From: Daphnia pulex
Lineage: Eukaryota; Arthropoda; Branchiopoda; Diplostraca; Daphniidae
Assembly (NCBI RefSeq): GCF_021134715.1
Contig: NC_060020.1
Location: 4,588,001 to 4,652,000, forward strand
Reading direction: 5' to 3'
DNA length: 64,000 nucleotides
The stretch's first letter is position 1, and the number at the start of each line of letters is the position of its first letter. Below, piece after piece: positions 46,790-58,669 of the stretch. A program made the translations under genes and the position numbers. The notes beneath the pieces were generated by a model. The model did not search any database and had not been told where the DNA came from. It saw only the letters and a list, made by a program, of their open reading frames with translations.

Positions 46790-47880
46790 AAGGATTAAAA
46801 AACAACCACCCGTGGATCAAACATTTCGGTCGTCTCGTCTGTTTCAGGGCCTCTATTTTATTATAGCTCTATAATCTTCATCACACCTCACACACGTACA
46901 CACACACAGCGCCATTATTATGAGCGTCCCCCCACTGGAAAGAAAAGGTAGAGAGAGAGAGAGGTGATTGTTTCCAAAAATTAATTTTTCGAAAAGAAAA
47001 AGACAAAAGTCATAAAAAGAAATATTATTAGAAAATGCGCAAAGTAGTAGCGGCCGTGTTTACTCTGGCGTGGGTTATACATTTTACGCGCTTATTCAGA
47101 GAGAGAGAGGGAAACACTCAAGTTTTAAAAAAATAATAATTTTTTTCGGAATCATAAATATATCAATTCACGGTGAATGCGGAGTGCGCGGATATAGTCC
47201 GCATTTGCCCGCTTGCACGTGAAACCGCAGGAAACGAGAACGACGACAATGGCGTCGCCGCGCTCGTTGAGCTTTTGGGACCCGATGGGAAAACGGATTC
47301 GAAACAAAAAAGAAAAAGAAAAACACATTCTAATAATACCGTGTACATACATACTTAGTGTGGCGCAAATGAAATCCGGCGCGTGATTTATTCTCTATTT
47401 ATATATAATTTTGATGCATTGCATCACACGTGTGTTGTTTGTTATTTTCATTCGTCGTCCTTTTTCCCCTCCGAGTTGAAAATAGCAGCGACAAATTGAA
47501 AATAAAACTGAACGAATTTCTCTCCCAGAAAAAGAAGAAAAAACCAAACTGTACCGCAATTATCTGTGCGACGGTCCTGCCCATTATTCGAAAAACACCA
47601 ACACTTTGTCACATGTTTACGAAAGATAAAGGTGAGATATTAAAACAAAAATAAAACAACAACGGTGATGATTTGCCAAAGGGTTTCCATAAGACTTTGC
47701 TGATGGTTTATCTTTTTCTTGTTTTTTTTTAAACGATCGAAAATAATAAACGACCACCGAGTTCGGTCGAGCTGCAGCAGCAGAGGCCCCCTTCCCTTCC
47801 TATTTTTCATTTTTACGCCACTGACATGCGAGGGGGTGCTAGGTGCCTCTGTGGCAATAGGTCAAAAAAATCTTCTTGTT

Positions 47881-49330
47881 GCACTTTGCTTAAAGTGTTT
47901 AAACTTAAAATATATTTTTTGAATTCGATTGTCTTACCCACAGACAAAGTTTGAGCTACAAAACAAGCCTGATCTGCAGTCGTTCTACAAATGAGTGATT
48001 TAAAAAAAAACTGACTAAGTCAACAAAGTTGGCAAGAGAAAACAATTCCAGTCAACCGCCTAGCTCATGGCGGCCGATGAATCGCACCCCGTACGGTGTC
48101 ACGATTCATAATCAACGCCAACTGATAGAAAAAAAAGGAAGAATAGAGATCAATTGGTCCTACCTTTATGCCCGGGAAATACGGCCAGGCATCCACAAGT
48201 GCTCCATCCGGAAGAGTAGTTGAATATAAACCAGGCGGGATAGGAAAAAGAGCCTCAGACTCGTCTCCAATCAAACAGGATGCTGTTTAACTAAAAAATA
48301 AAAAATAAATGTTACGAAAAATATTTGACAAACAAATATTACATAAAGAACAACAATTGAAAAGTTGAAAATGAGACAGTGGGTAAACCCTAATTGTCAA
48401 GATGCAGAATTTAAGGTTTCCATGTAATACACTGCATCATGCAAGTCACGCATCATAAAAATATCTAGCAGGTCTCAGGAATAAAAGTAAAGATGAGACT
48501 GAGATTGTTGCTGATAGCTTATAGTGCATTACCAGCACAAACAAAACTTGCATAACGTGTTGATATGATGGCTGGCTCAGGCCTCAAATCTGCACAAAGG
48601 AAAAGGTTACATTTCAAACAAATAGTCATGAATCGACAGGGGGCTTACATGAGAGATGCCAGTTAGGAATTGACTTTTCAGAAATTTGGAACAGGTTTAT
48701 CTTCTATTTAAGCTCCAATAATCATTCTCTTAGTATTCTTAGTTTTGTTTAACTGCAAAACAGCATGGAGTGGAGAGCATGGAGGGCCGCGACACCATAG
48801 TTCACACGACGACCACATTTTTCGTAATTTTATTGTTTCTGTATTGTTCTTACAGTACGTTCCAAAAGAAGTGATCGTTCCGTTTTCTTGATCTTAATTC
48901 TTAAACTGCGTCTCTTTTATTCCATCAATGGACGAATTGACAAAACTTTTTAACAAAACAACTAAACAAGCAGACGACACTGATCTTCTAATTAGTCAAT
49001 ACTCAACAGTCATTCTTAAGATATCGATATGTTAAAAATCGACCCCCATCCCCTAAATCCAAACAACTCAAAAACGATCGAACGGTTTTCTTACCCGCCA
49101 CTCGACATCCGCTGGACTGATTGGGATCTTCAAGTCTCATATAAGTTACACTAAGCCCCTTACCACAGTTAAGAAAAAAGTCAAATCTGAACGAAACCCG
49201 CAGATAATTACTTTTAGATCGAAACGGTCGCACTAAGACCCTCCAGAACCTTATTGGAAGCCAAGATGGAATAAAAGTCCTCCTCCTCACCGCTACCACC
49301 TTTACATTTAAAAGCAAATTGATTTTAATT
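47881..49330. other. AT-rich island inside the non-coding region
   Basis: The dense dinucleotide runs stop here and the composition resembles the 11-17 kb zone. It contains a two-exon minus-strand reading frame candidate (48164-48282 and 49095-49140). It could be a small gene or an inserted sequence. Confidence 0.45.
48164..49140 (-). CDS. Candidate unknown gene, two 5' exons (55 codons, incomplete)
   Basis: Exon 1 is 49140-49095: ATG (MRLEDPNQSS) to GTGGCGG, followed by the strong donor GTAAGA; it ends in phase 1. Exon 2 is 48282-48164: acceptor TTAAACAG, then an open frame reading SCLIGDESEALFPIPPGLYS and TTLPDGALVDAWPYFPGIK, followed by the donor GTAGGA. It enters in phase 1 and leaves in phase 0, so the join is in frame. 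The residues are of mixed, protein-like composition, unlike the low-complexity ORFs around. No family is recognised, and no third exon or stop was located. The phase match may be chance (one in three). Confidence 0.35.
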
Positions 49331-52300
49331 CTTTTCTATCTTTCTATAAAAGGTATAAAAGGTATAAAGCAAGGGGAGGTGTCTGTGTGTATGTATACGT
49401 GAATTATAATCACAATAATAACACATCCGGTCGTTTATTGAATATATCCGAGAGACGACGTCCAACAAAGAAAGAAAATGAAAAAAAATAGGAGGCACAA
49501 CCACTTAAACGTGATGCCGTTTTTATGATTTCGTGTGTATGTGTCACCTGCGGGACGGACGGGGGTGGTTCCGTCATTTGTTAACTAACGTCAAGAACTC
49601 CAGAAAAAAAGGCAATCATTTTGAACACAAATGATATGGGCTGGTCTGTATAAAAGGAAAAAGGCGAGATGGGCAGCCCATCCATTAAACTTTTTTCTCA
49701 CAGCTTAAAAAAAAAATGGTTTTGTTCTTTTCGAAACGAAATTCGAATGCGTCGTTTCAATGTCCCGGGCTCTAATATTCTTTTTGAATCATTGCGCAAG
49801 AGTTAGTTAATGCATAATCAGCAGACCACCCGATTTGGATTAATTGTTAAGCGCGTCGACATTTCATACGGAAATGTCAAAAAATAGTCGTGAGATAGTA
49901 TCTAGTGAAGCACGGCTATAATAACTTACATTCCTTATTTTTGTTGTTTTTCCAAACAACAAATTTTGTTCATCAGTGGAAGAAGGTAACAAAAAAAAAA
50001 AGAAGAAGTGGAAGGTAAATAATAAGAAGAAGCGAAAAAGGTGGAAGAAGAATTATGTGATTGTGACATGGCAGAACAAAAGCTGTCGCCTAATGAGAAG
50101 CCGAAGCCCCTTCGTCTTCTTCTTCTTTTGCGGTCGGTCGGACACCTTCGGATGAGACTCTTCCATTCTTTTCTTTCCAGGTATTTTTTTTCTTTCTTTT
50201 TTGTTTATGAATTATGATAGGATGAAATATTCGACAGGTGCCTTCTCATATCTTCTGCTTTTGCGAGACTAGTAGAGAGGGAAGGACACACCACACACAT
50301 GGAAAACAAAAGAAATGCGCTATATTTCATCGCAGCGGCCGAGAGGGCGCACATTTTGAAATTCAGTTTTTGTTTTTTTTTTTTGTTTTTTTTTCAAACA
50401 AGGGAACAGCAAATAAAACAAAAAAGAAAGGCCAAACAACAAGGGCAAAATGAAGCAAGAAAAAACAATGAAAAATGATTTAGTTGGCAACAAGAAGCGA
50501 ACCTCAATCAAGGTTATGTATGCTATACAACATGCGGCCACCAATAAGCGGCCGACTAATGGACTGCAATCATGCAGAAAACGATAGCGCCAGTTGGTCT
50601 TGATAATAGAAACAAAAAATCCTGGACCGTCACGAACGTATTCACGAGGAAAATGAAAACCCATCAAACCCGAAAAACGTAAGAAAATCCAAACGGACGA
50701 AACTTTAGTCCAGCAGCGCTCGCCGTAATCCCACATGGCCCACTGGACCATATAAGAAGAAGAATCGACCAAAGAGAGAAAAAAAAAAAGACTAAATTTA
50801 TTTTACATGTGCCACAGACACATCTTTAAGCATTTATAATTGAAAGATGATATGGCGCTCGAGTATTTATCGAATGCGAGGGAAATTTAGTAATTCAATT
50901 TTTTCTTTTCGGGGTTGGAGTTGGAATCATTTCGAGTTGAAGAAGCTTGAGGGAAATAATAAGGGAGATCGATAACTGCTAGCTGCCCATCTCCTCCAGT
51001 ACCTCCAGTAGGGCTGGGATGGAAATAAAAGGGGAGGTAGGAGGTGGTGGGTTGGTTTTTATATTTTTTTCCTGGTGGCTGCCTCATTTCGAAAGGCACA
51101 GGAAACAATAATTCACAAAGTCCTTTTCCAAGATGTAAAAAAGCCGTAAAAAAGCGAAGGGATAACGATTGAAGACCAAGGAATATATTTATACATATAA
51201 AAAAAAAGACCAGAAGAATGAAGTATTAAGAAACTCGAAGGTTAGATTATATAAGACGACTCCCGATGTGCTGCAAGGAGCGCCCCCCTGCTTCGTTTCT
51301 GTTTTTCCCCCCTCATCCTCTCTCACGAAATAATTAATTTGTAATGAAGAAGACGACGACGAAGAAGAAAAAACCCAGAAAGAACAGAAGGAGAACCAGC
51401 AGCAACTGATGGCTGACGATAGTAGGGGGTTTGGTGTGTGGGGGAGTTTTGATAGAACGACGAAAGAATGAAATAACAACATGAGAAAGGGGTTTTTGAC
51501 CTATCGTTGCTCATCTTTTTTAGCTTTTTTTTTCGTCTTCTGCTGGTCTCCTTTAAATATCAATTTGGTGGAGAAGGCGCGCGGAGGGATAATCAAGGTG
51601 TAATTGTCGGGTAATTTTCACGTCTCGTTGATCTCCCACCACGTTTAACATGGGGCCCCCTTCTCGGCTTTTTATCGTCACCGTCTCTTATATACATATA
51701 TAGAACACTCGCAGCTGCCACTTTGGGCTGCTGGATTAGTTGATAGGCTCCTGCCTAGCTATAGTTCTCAACTTATTCACTCCGCCGGCCGCGTCTATTT
51801 TTTTGTTTTTATTATTTTATATGCACGCAGCGTTCGAAAACGCTTCCGCTCTCAGGCGCATCAGAACAGCTCTGGAATCCAGCAGGTTAGACTACATTTA
51901 TATATATAAGTGCATCAAAGATTTAATGTTCTTCATCAATAATGACGACACGGCTCTCTCGTTTTTTTCCCGACTTTCTTTTCCCGCGTTTCTCTTCGAA
52001 CGTGACCCGTCGCCATTTGAGCGGAAAAAAAAAGAAAAAAAGATCCGCTCTGAAAAAAAATAAAATAAAATAAAAAACACATAAAGTTGAACGACAACCA
52101 TGTTTGATTGCAAACGATCATGGGTCGTGACCCGAACCGAGCGGCGACCCTTGCTTGTGTCTTTTTTTTTTTTCTTTTAACGATTATTCTGAATATGTAT
52201 AGTCTATATTCCTGTTGTTCTTCTTTTGGCAGTCGGGGGGTGCTCTGATGTGTGTGCGTGTTCCAGCTAATAGATTCTACCCGATCATTATACAGCTAGA

Positions 52301-55300
52301 GAGAGAGAGAGATGCGCGGCGATGGTTAAAAAGGAGGAGCCTCTCTACTTTTTGGGGGCTCTTAATGAATGAACCCGCGCGGCCGATTGTCGGCGCAGAG
52401 ACGAAATCCCCCCAGACTGGAAATGAGAATGAGAAATAATAACACGGAGAGAGAGAGAGAGAGAATAAGTCGGGATTGATTCATTGCCGAGCGAGAAGAT
52501 GCCGACGCCTGAACTCGGCGCCATCTCGGTGAAATGATGGCGGCCGCGCCATCGTTCACCCACGACCCAACAGAGCAAGAGAGAAAGGGGCGCCCCGGTC
52601 TAAATGACGTCAAACTCGATCGCCGATTGGCCCTGCAGACCTCCTTGTGGATTTTATCTCTTTTGGTAATAATTTTCACCTGTGCAATCATTAAGTTCTT
52701 GTTTTGTTTTATGGGCTTTTTTTTTGGTGTATAACGTCGGCCATTCTTTTAAAGTTTCAGTTCACACCCGGAAGAATATTATTGAAACCTCCCGAATAAA
52801 AAATATAAAAAAACTGCGCAAGACACTTTTATACGGCGACGCAGACGTCGCCTTTTTTTTTTAGACGACAGAAAACTTTTTTTTGGCGTTTGAAAATGGC
52901 AGACAAAAAAAAAATAAAATATAAGACGAAACTTGTGCGCCACTTCCTACACCATAATGCTCGACTTATATTGCCGAATTGGTGCTAAGATGCGGTCGCC
53001 GGCTCTGCTTGCTGGTTGTGTGTGTGTGTGTGTGTGTTCTGGCTCTTTGCTCTTTTTCTTTTTCTCTCGATCCTCTTGTCTCGTTTTGTTTCTTTGATCC
53101 GTTCAAGTCATTTGATGCATTATTTATCGACCCGGTAATTTTTTCCCCCCTCGGTTTTTACGAGTTTTTACTTGGATAACGAGTGAGAAAATACCGAGCA
53201 ACATATATGTATCTATAAAATAATGCGATCTGAATCGTAAAAAAACAAAAAAAAAACAACCAGCAAACACAAGGCAATACGTGTATAACGAACTAGGTAT
53301 GATGGAACGTCATCACGCCGTGGCGGGAACTCGGTAATAAAAAAAGAAAAAGAAAAAGAAAAAAAAAACACAGGCCAACTAGTATAGTAGTAGTCGTACA
53401 CACACAACAATAGCCTCTTGAGTGAATAAATGGCATCTTTTTTATTTCCCCTATTAATCCCAGCACCTCTTCTTCTCGGTCGCCGTCGTGCTGGTGTGTT
53501 TTTTCCCCCCTCCCACCTTTCAAATAGAATTTCATTTCTCTTCTGTCTTTCCTCCTCTTCCCCACCTTCACACCTCCCACTCTTTATGCCACCACCCGTC
53601 GCATATTACTCTTATAGTCTCTCTCAGCTCGGTAACGACGACTGTGACTTGTATGTATATACGTATGTACACCTTCTACTTCTTCTTCTTCCGAGTGTCT
53701 GCTGCTGCTGAAGCTGGAGCGCGGATTCTCAGGTGTTGAGCCGGAGAAATGAGCCCAGCAAAGTGAGGCGGTCCTGTCGTCTTTTCTCTTTTTTCAAACA
53801 GTCCCAAAGTCTTTCGAGGTTGAAGAAAACCGCACGACAGACTGGAGAGCGCCCAGACTTCCCGCTGTGTATTCTCTGCACGGTTGGCGAAGACTAATGT
53901 TTCTTCTTCTTCTTCGTATGATTTTCCCCTGGCTTCTATTTTATTATTATTATTGTCCGCCCTGCGCGCATCACATTCCCTCGTTCACTTGTCGACCGAC
54001 GATGATGATGGTTAAGGTGTTCTGATTCCTCAGCGTCAGAGCGCAGGAGGAGGATTGCGGCGGCCATCTTGACCATTTCTCCCCCTCAAAACGGCCCGAG
54101 ACAATGACATCTTGATGGCCGTCCTCTGTGGAAAAATGAAGTAGAGAGAAGAGAAATGGAGAAAAGAAAAAGTCCCGCGAACCGATCATCCATCACGAGA
54201 GTTGGCATCATTATTTATCTATCAGCTGTCGCTTATTTTGGTTTTTCTCTTTCTTTTTTTTTGTTTCCCTTTGCGCGCCTAGTTGGCTTTTTCACGAGCG
54301 ACATTCATAATAAATGGCGGCCCATTCAAGGTTCACGGTCGACTTGTCGGCGGAAAAGGTAAATCAATTGAAAATATTGGATGTCTTGTGGGGAAACCAG
54401 AGATGAGAGGGGGGTCGTCCATCGCTCTCCTTCTATTCCATTCTATTCTATTCTATCCATTCTTCTTCTTCTTCTCTCTAGGCATTTCGCCTTTTTTCTT
54501 GTCTTTCATAATTCTTACGGACGCGACGGACGCGACTGTCTATCTGTGCCCCAGCGCATTCGGAAAACAAGAAGAAAAATTTAGAAATTAGAAAACCATT
54601 TTTTGACCGATTGCGCGCCGTGTTGCCCTTCACGGAACAATGCCACTTCGCTTGAGAATCGTGTCCCGGCCGATGACGCGACGCCACCGCCAACGAGAAA
54701 ACAAAAAAACAAAAAACAAAAAAGAATCAAGTCCAGATAAAAAAGAAATGCAAACAAAGCGAATGGATGAAACACAAGGGCCAGGGCAAGCAGGCGATCC
54801 GGCGAAAGAGCCGTTGGGTGCGCCATCATGACGATTTCACAGGAAAAAAGGCGCAATGTTCACACCCGACAGGCAGCAGCAGCAACAGGTAACGATGATG
54901 ACGACAGCGCGACCCAAGCAAACGCTATTACGACACACACCACACACCACACACGGATGCTTGGACCGTGTAATCTTTTTCTGATTTCCAAACATTGTCG
55001 TGACAAAAATAAAAAAGAGAAGAAAGGCAGCACCCAATGAAATCCATAAAAATCTTCACAAAATAAAAATGTTACCAAAGAAAAAACACAAAAATCTATT
55101 CCAACATTTTTTTGGTTTGTCGAAACCCTCCACTAAGAAAAAGAAATACATGTCTCGAGCTTAATTACAAATTATGGAGAAAAAAGATACTTTGGGTATA
55201 GTATATAGTCGAAGGGGGAAAAGAAACGAGTGGGTGGGAATCGACGGTCATAAAACATCGGCTCATCAAACTCGAATGTTATATCTACCTTGTTCTTTTT

Positions 55301-56000
55301 CGCCTATATTCTCCCTCCCTCCCCCCGTTTATATCTCTTTTTTTTTTTTTAATAGTTAAACAAAAAACAAAAAAATGGTCGAGTCGTTAAAATAATTAGC
55401 TCCGATTGGAGAGTTACTCTCTCATCGATGCAACGAGTTTTTCTTTTCTCTCACAACAACATCGAATGCGACTATCTCTTGAGAAGACAACCCGCGAGCG
55501 CGCGCGCGCAATCTGTTCGAAAAAACAGCAGAACGTTATAAGTTGGCGAGGAAAAGAAAACAAAAAAAATAAGTTTGAAAAAATCGTAAAAGGTTGTCGA
55601 ACCAGAGCGGAAAAGGAGGGCGTGTCAGTTGGGGAAATAGATATACGGTGTATATATGTATACACACACACACCCCCGTCCTTCGAATTTATTTTTTTTT
55701 TCTTTTTATGTTCTCCCGATTCTCAAATGGTATAGAACGTCGATATAGATTTGGTGTCACACGATTTGCTGCGCGATATATGGCCGTGCGCCGCCGAGTC
55801 GCCCAGCTCTGATGATTCAAGACCCCATCGCCGTGTCCGCTCATTCCGGAGGAAAACGGATGAGTTATCTATCATCGCAGTCGCTGGGAAAAACACACTA
55901 CGAAGCTGTTGTTGCTGCTGCTGCTGTTGGGCTGGCCGGCGTTCAAAAAGGACAAGAAAAGAGATAAAATAGAGAGACAAACAGACTCGACCGAACAAGT
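49331..56000. other. Microsatellite-dense non-coding block 4
   Basis: It contains a TG run, an ATTCT pentamer run (about 54432-54458), polypurine and polypyrimidine tracts, and several GCCATC/GATGGC sites (52520-52560, 54060-54120). One exon-like frame lies at 52534-52665. At 52845-52860 GGCGACG-CAGA-CGTCGCC forms a hairpin followed by nine or more T residues. No conserved protein was recognised. Confidence 0.55.
53017..53037 (+). repeat. (TG)10 microsatellite
   Basis: Perfect dinucleotide run. Confidence 0.9.
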
Positions 56001-58180
56001 TTTTCTCTTTTCATTGGAGAAAAAAAAAGAAATTCCGACCAAACTTCCGATCGCCATCATCATGCCCTTCAGCTTGATTGAGTTCAGATTGAACCCTCGC
56101 GCCTCACTTATATATAAGAAAAATCTCAAAAGACATTCTCTCTTATTTTTGTTTTTCTCCCTCTTTGCCTATCTTTTTTTCTTGGTGGGTTATTCGGTGG
56201 AGGGATAGAATAAGAAATTAACGTTAGAGAGAAGGAGAAAATCATGAAAAGAATGAGTGGAGAATGAATGAAAAATAAGAGAGAGAATAGAGAAAAAGCG
56301 AAGGCTTTATGAAGCCGAGCGCGACAGAAATGGATTAATAAATAAAAAAACTCATTACAGCCGTTGGACTCGGTCGGGGCTGTGGGTGAGCAGAAAGAAG
56401 CCCCCCCTGACCATATAGGAAGGAAAAAAAGAAGAAGCCGGGGGAAGAACTCTATGGTGGTGGTGATGGTAGTTGCTGCTGTCATGATGAGAGAGACGCC
56501 AATATATAATCGTTGGCTCTTCAACGCCCGCCGCCCTTCTTCTTAGATTCCCTTTTCTTTCTTTCTTTTCTTTTCTTTCTCCTCATTCCCGCAAGGTCTC
56601 TAGTGACACGTTACGTCACACATATCTCGGCCGTTTTGATTGTCATTGATTTACGAGCCAAAGAGAATCGCGATCGATCCTCTTCTCCTATTTTTGCTCT
56701 TTGTGTCTCTTGGCGTGGTCGCCGCGGTGCGCGGGTGCGCGTCTTTGGCTCCGTCGAGGATTGTGTCGACGCCGGCAGATTTTCATTTTCTTCCTCTTTT
56801 TTTTTCTTCTTCTTCTACGTCGTCATCATTATCAACTTCTTTTCTCTTGGTCTTTTATTTTTGAGATGCGAGCTCCTATTCTCTCTTCTAGAGCTGCCAT
56901 TTTTCTACAAGGACCATTTTTGGAGATTCTTTTTTATTTTTACTTGGCGTTTTATTGTCTTTTTTTTTGTCGGATGGGCGCCGGAAGGGCGTCGCTGACG
57001 GATCAATCAAGTCGTATCGATCCGCACGTCGAGCCACAGACGGCCAAAACCCACAGACGTTTTGGCTGGCGGTGATATTGTGACGTCGTTCACTTTGGCA
57101 GCTGCTCATCTCTTGTCCGTCGTCACCACCACCAGCATTGGACACGACAAAATTCCTGCCCGGCATCTATTGATGCTGGTCCTCCAAAACGCCCAAACGG
57201 GCCCATCTCGAAGAAGAAGAAAAAAATCCGCTGGATGGAACAAAAGAATGCAGACACATCATCTCCGGGCCTATAAGAGATTTCTTCTCCCCCCTTTTTT
57301 TTTCTACTTTACCCATCGGTTCCAGTCCCGTGCCGACTTGCAATCTGATGTCTCGAACACGCAAGTTCATCAGAAACAAAATACCAAAAAAAGGGGGGCA
57401 GGGAAGACACAAAAAAAGGGGGGGGGGTGAAAAGAGGAAGAACCCCCCTTTTTTTTCCTTTTGTTATTGTTGTTGTTCCACCAGGAGCGCCATCAATACC
57501 CGTCAACATCATCGCAAAGAAGAAACAACCGCCAGTCTCAATCCGCTCTCTCTCGATATTCCACACACACACGCACACACACAAGCGGCAATAACACGTG
57601 TCGGTTAGGCGGCCCCCTCCCCATCATCCGCCCTTTCCATTTTGTCGGATGGATCTCTTTTTCTCCCCTTCATTCTTCTTTTTTTTTCCCTATCCAGCAA
57701 TGCAACAGCGGATAGGAAGGAACACACCTGTCTCTCTGGCCAGCAGCGTATAGATGTGTGTAGCTGTAGCTGCGGGTTGATAATCATCGTCATTAGAAAG
57801 CTTTCCGTCATTAGGTTGAAAACAACAACAACATCATCATCGACAGACATTGTGGAAATGCCCCCAGTGACGGGCGGAACTGGAAGAAAAAATCAGAATT
57901 TTTTTTTTTTATAATAAAAAAAAAACTAATGATGTCCGCGTCCAAACTGTTTCCGAGATTGACGATGATTCGCAAGGACGCGGAGGATCGGTAAGAGCCG
58001 GATTCATCCGACCCGCGCGGTTGAACCGGTCGACCCTGTCCGTGTGGTTCTAGCCTTTAGCCTTACTGGTGTAAGAGCTTTGCGCGGATGCTTTTAGATG
58101 ACGACGGGCGAGATATACGCTGCACGTTCATAATAATAAGAAGTATCTCCCCCCAGCCAAGTTCTCGAAAGCAAGAAAGG

Positions 58181-58203
58181 CAGCAGCAGCAGCAGCAGCA
58201 GCA
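58181..58203 (+). repeat. (CAG)7-8 microsatellite
   Basis: Longest CAG run in the window, perfect. Confidence 0.9.
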
Positions 58204-58636
58204 AAGGGGCTTCACAACAAAGACCTAATTAGCCATTAAAACTCTTTTGATTTACGACACCGTACGGGGTGGAGTGGAAGAGAGAAGGGAAAAGAAGAAA
58301 AACACAAAAAAATTTCCGTTTTCAGGAGAGAAAAAATAATTATCATTTTTTTCTTTGGAACCCCCTTTTTTTATTTTTATTTTCTCTTTTGTTGGTTTGT
58401 TATTTCATTCTTGTGAGTGTGTGTCTGTCGCTTTTTGTCTTCGTCAGAGGATGTAGACGATTTGCTTCCTGCTCTGCTGCGCTACTTGGATCCGACTACA
58501 GTTGCCCCGTTAGACGTCCTACCTAATAGTGAATATGTAGAATCTATAACTGTGTGTGTGTGTGCGTTTCCATTATGCCAGCGCTCTCCCACACAGCCAG
58601 ACCTCCGCTATATAAATATCAAAAGAGAAAAGACAC

Positions 58637-58669
<33 letters not shown>

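Larger units (their letters stand above)
41501..47880. other. Microsatellite-dense non-coding block 3
   Basis: It holds the longest ORF of the region (41703-42629, plus, 308 codons), which is Ser/Leu/Phe/Pro-rich, follows pyrimidine-rich DNA and shares its space with open frames 41767-42285 (plus) and 41880-42119 (minus). It is therefore treated as chance. It also contains the recursive-splice motif at 43091-43118, the TATA/Inr pair at 45530-45561, and a GC-rich patch open in several frames at 47165-47310. Confidence 0.55.

Noticed and set aside
52845..52862. GC hairpin followed by a T run, like a rho-independent terminator
   Set aside because: The host is eukaryotic and no Pol III or plastid gene lies upstream; T runs are everywhere in this region.
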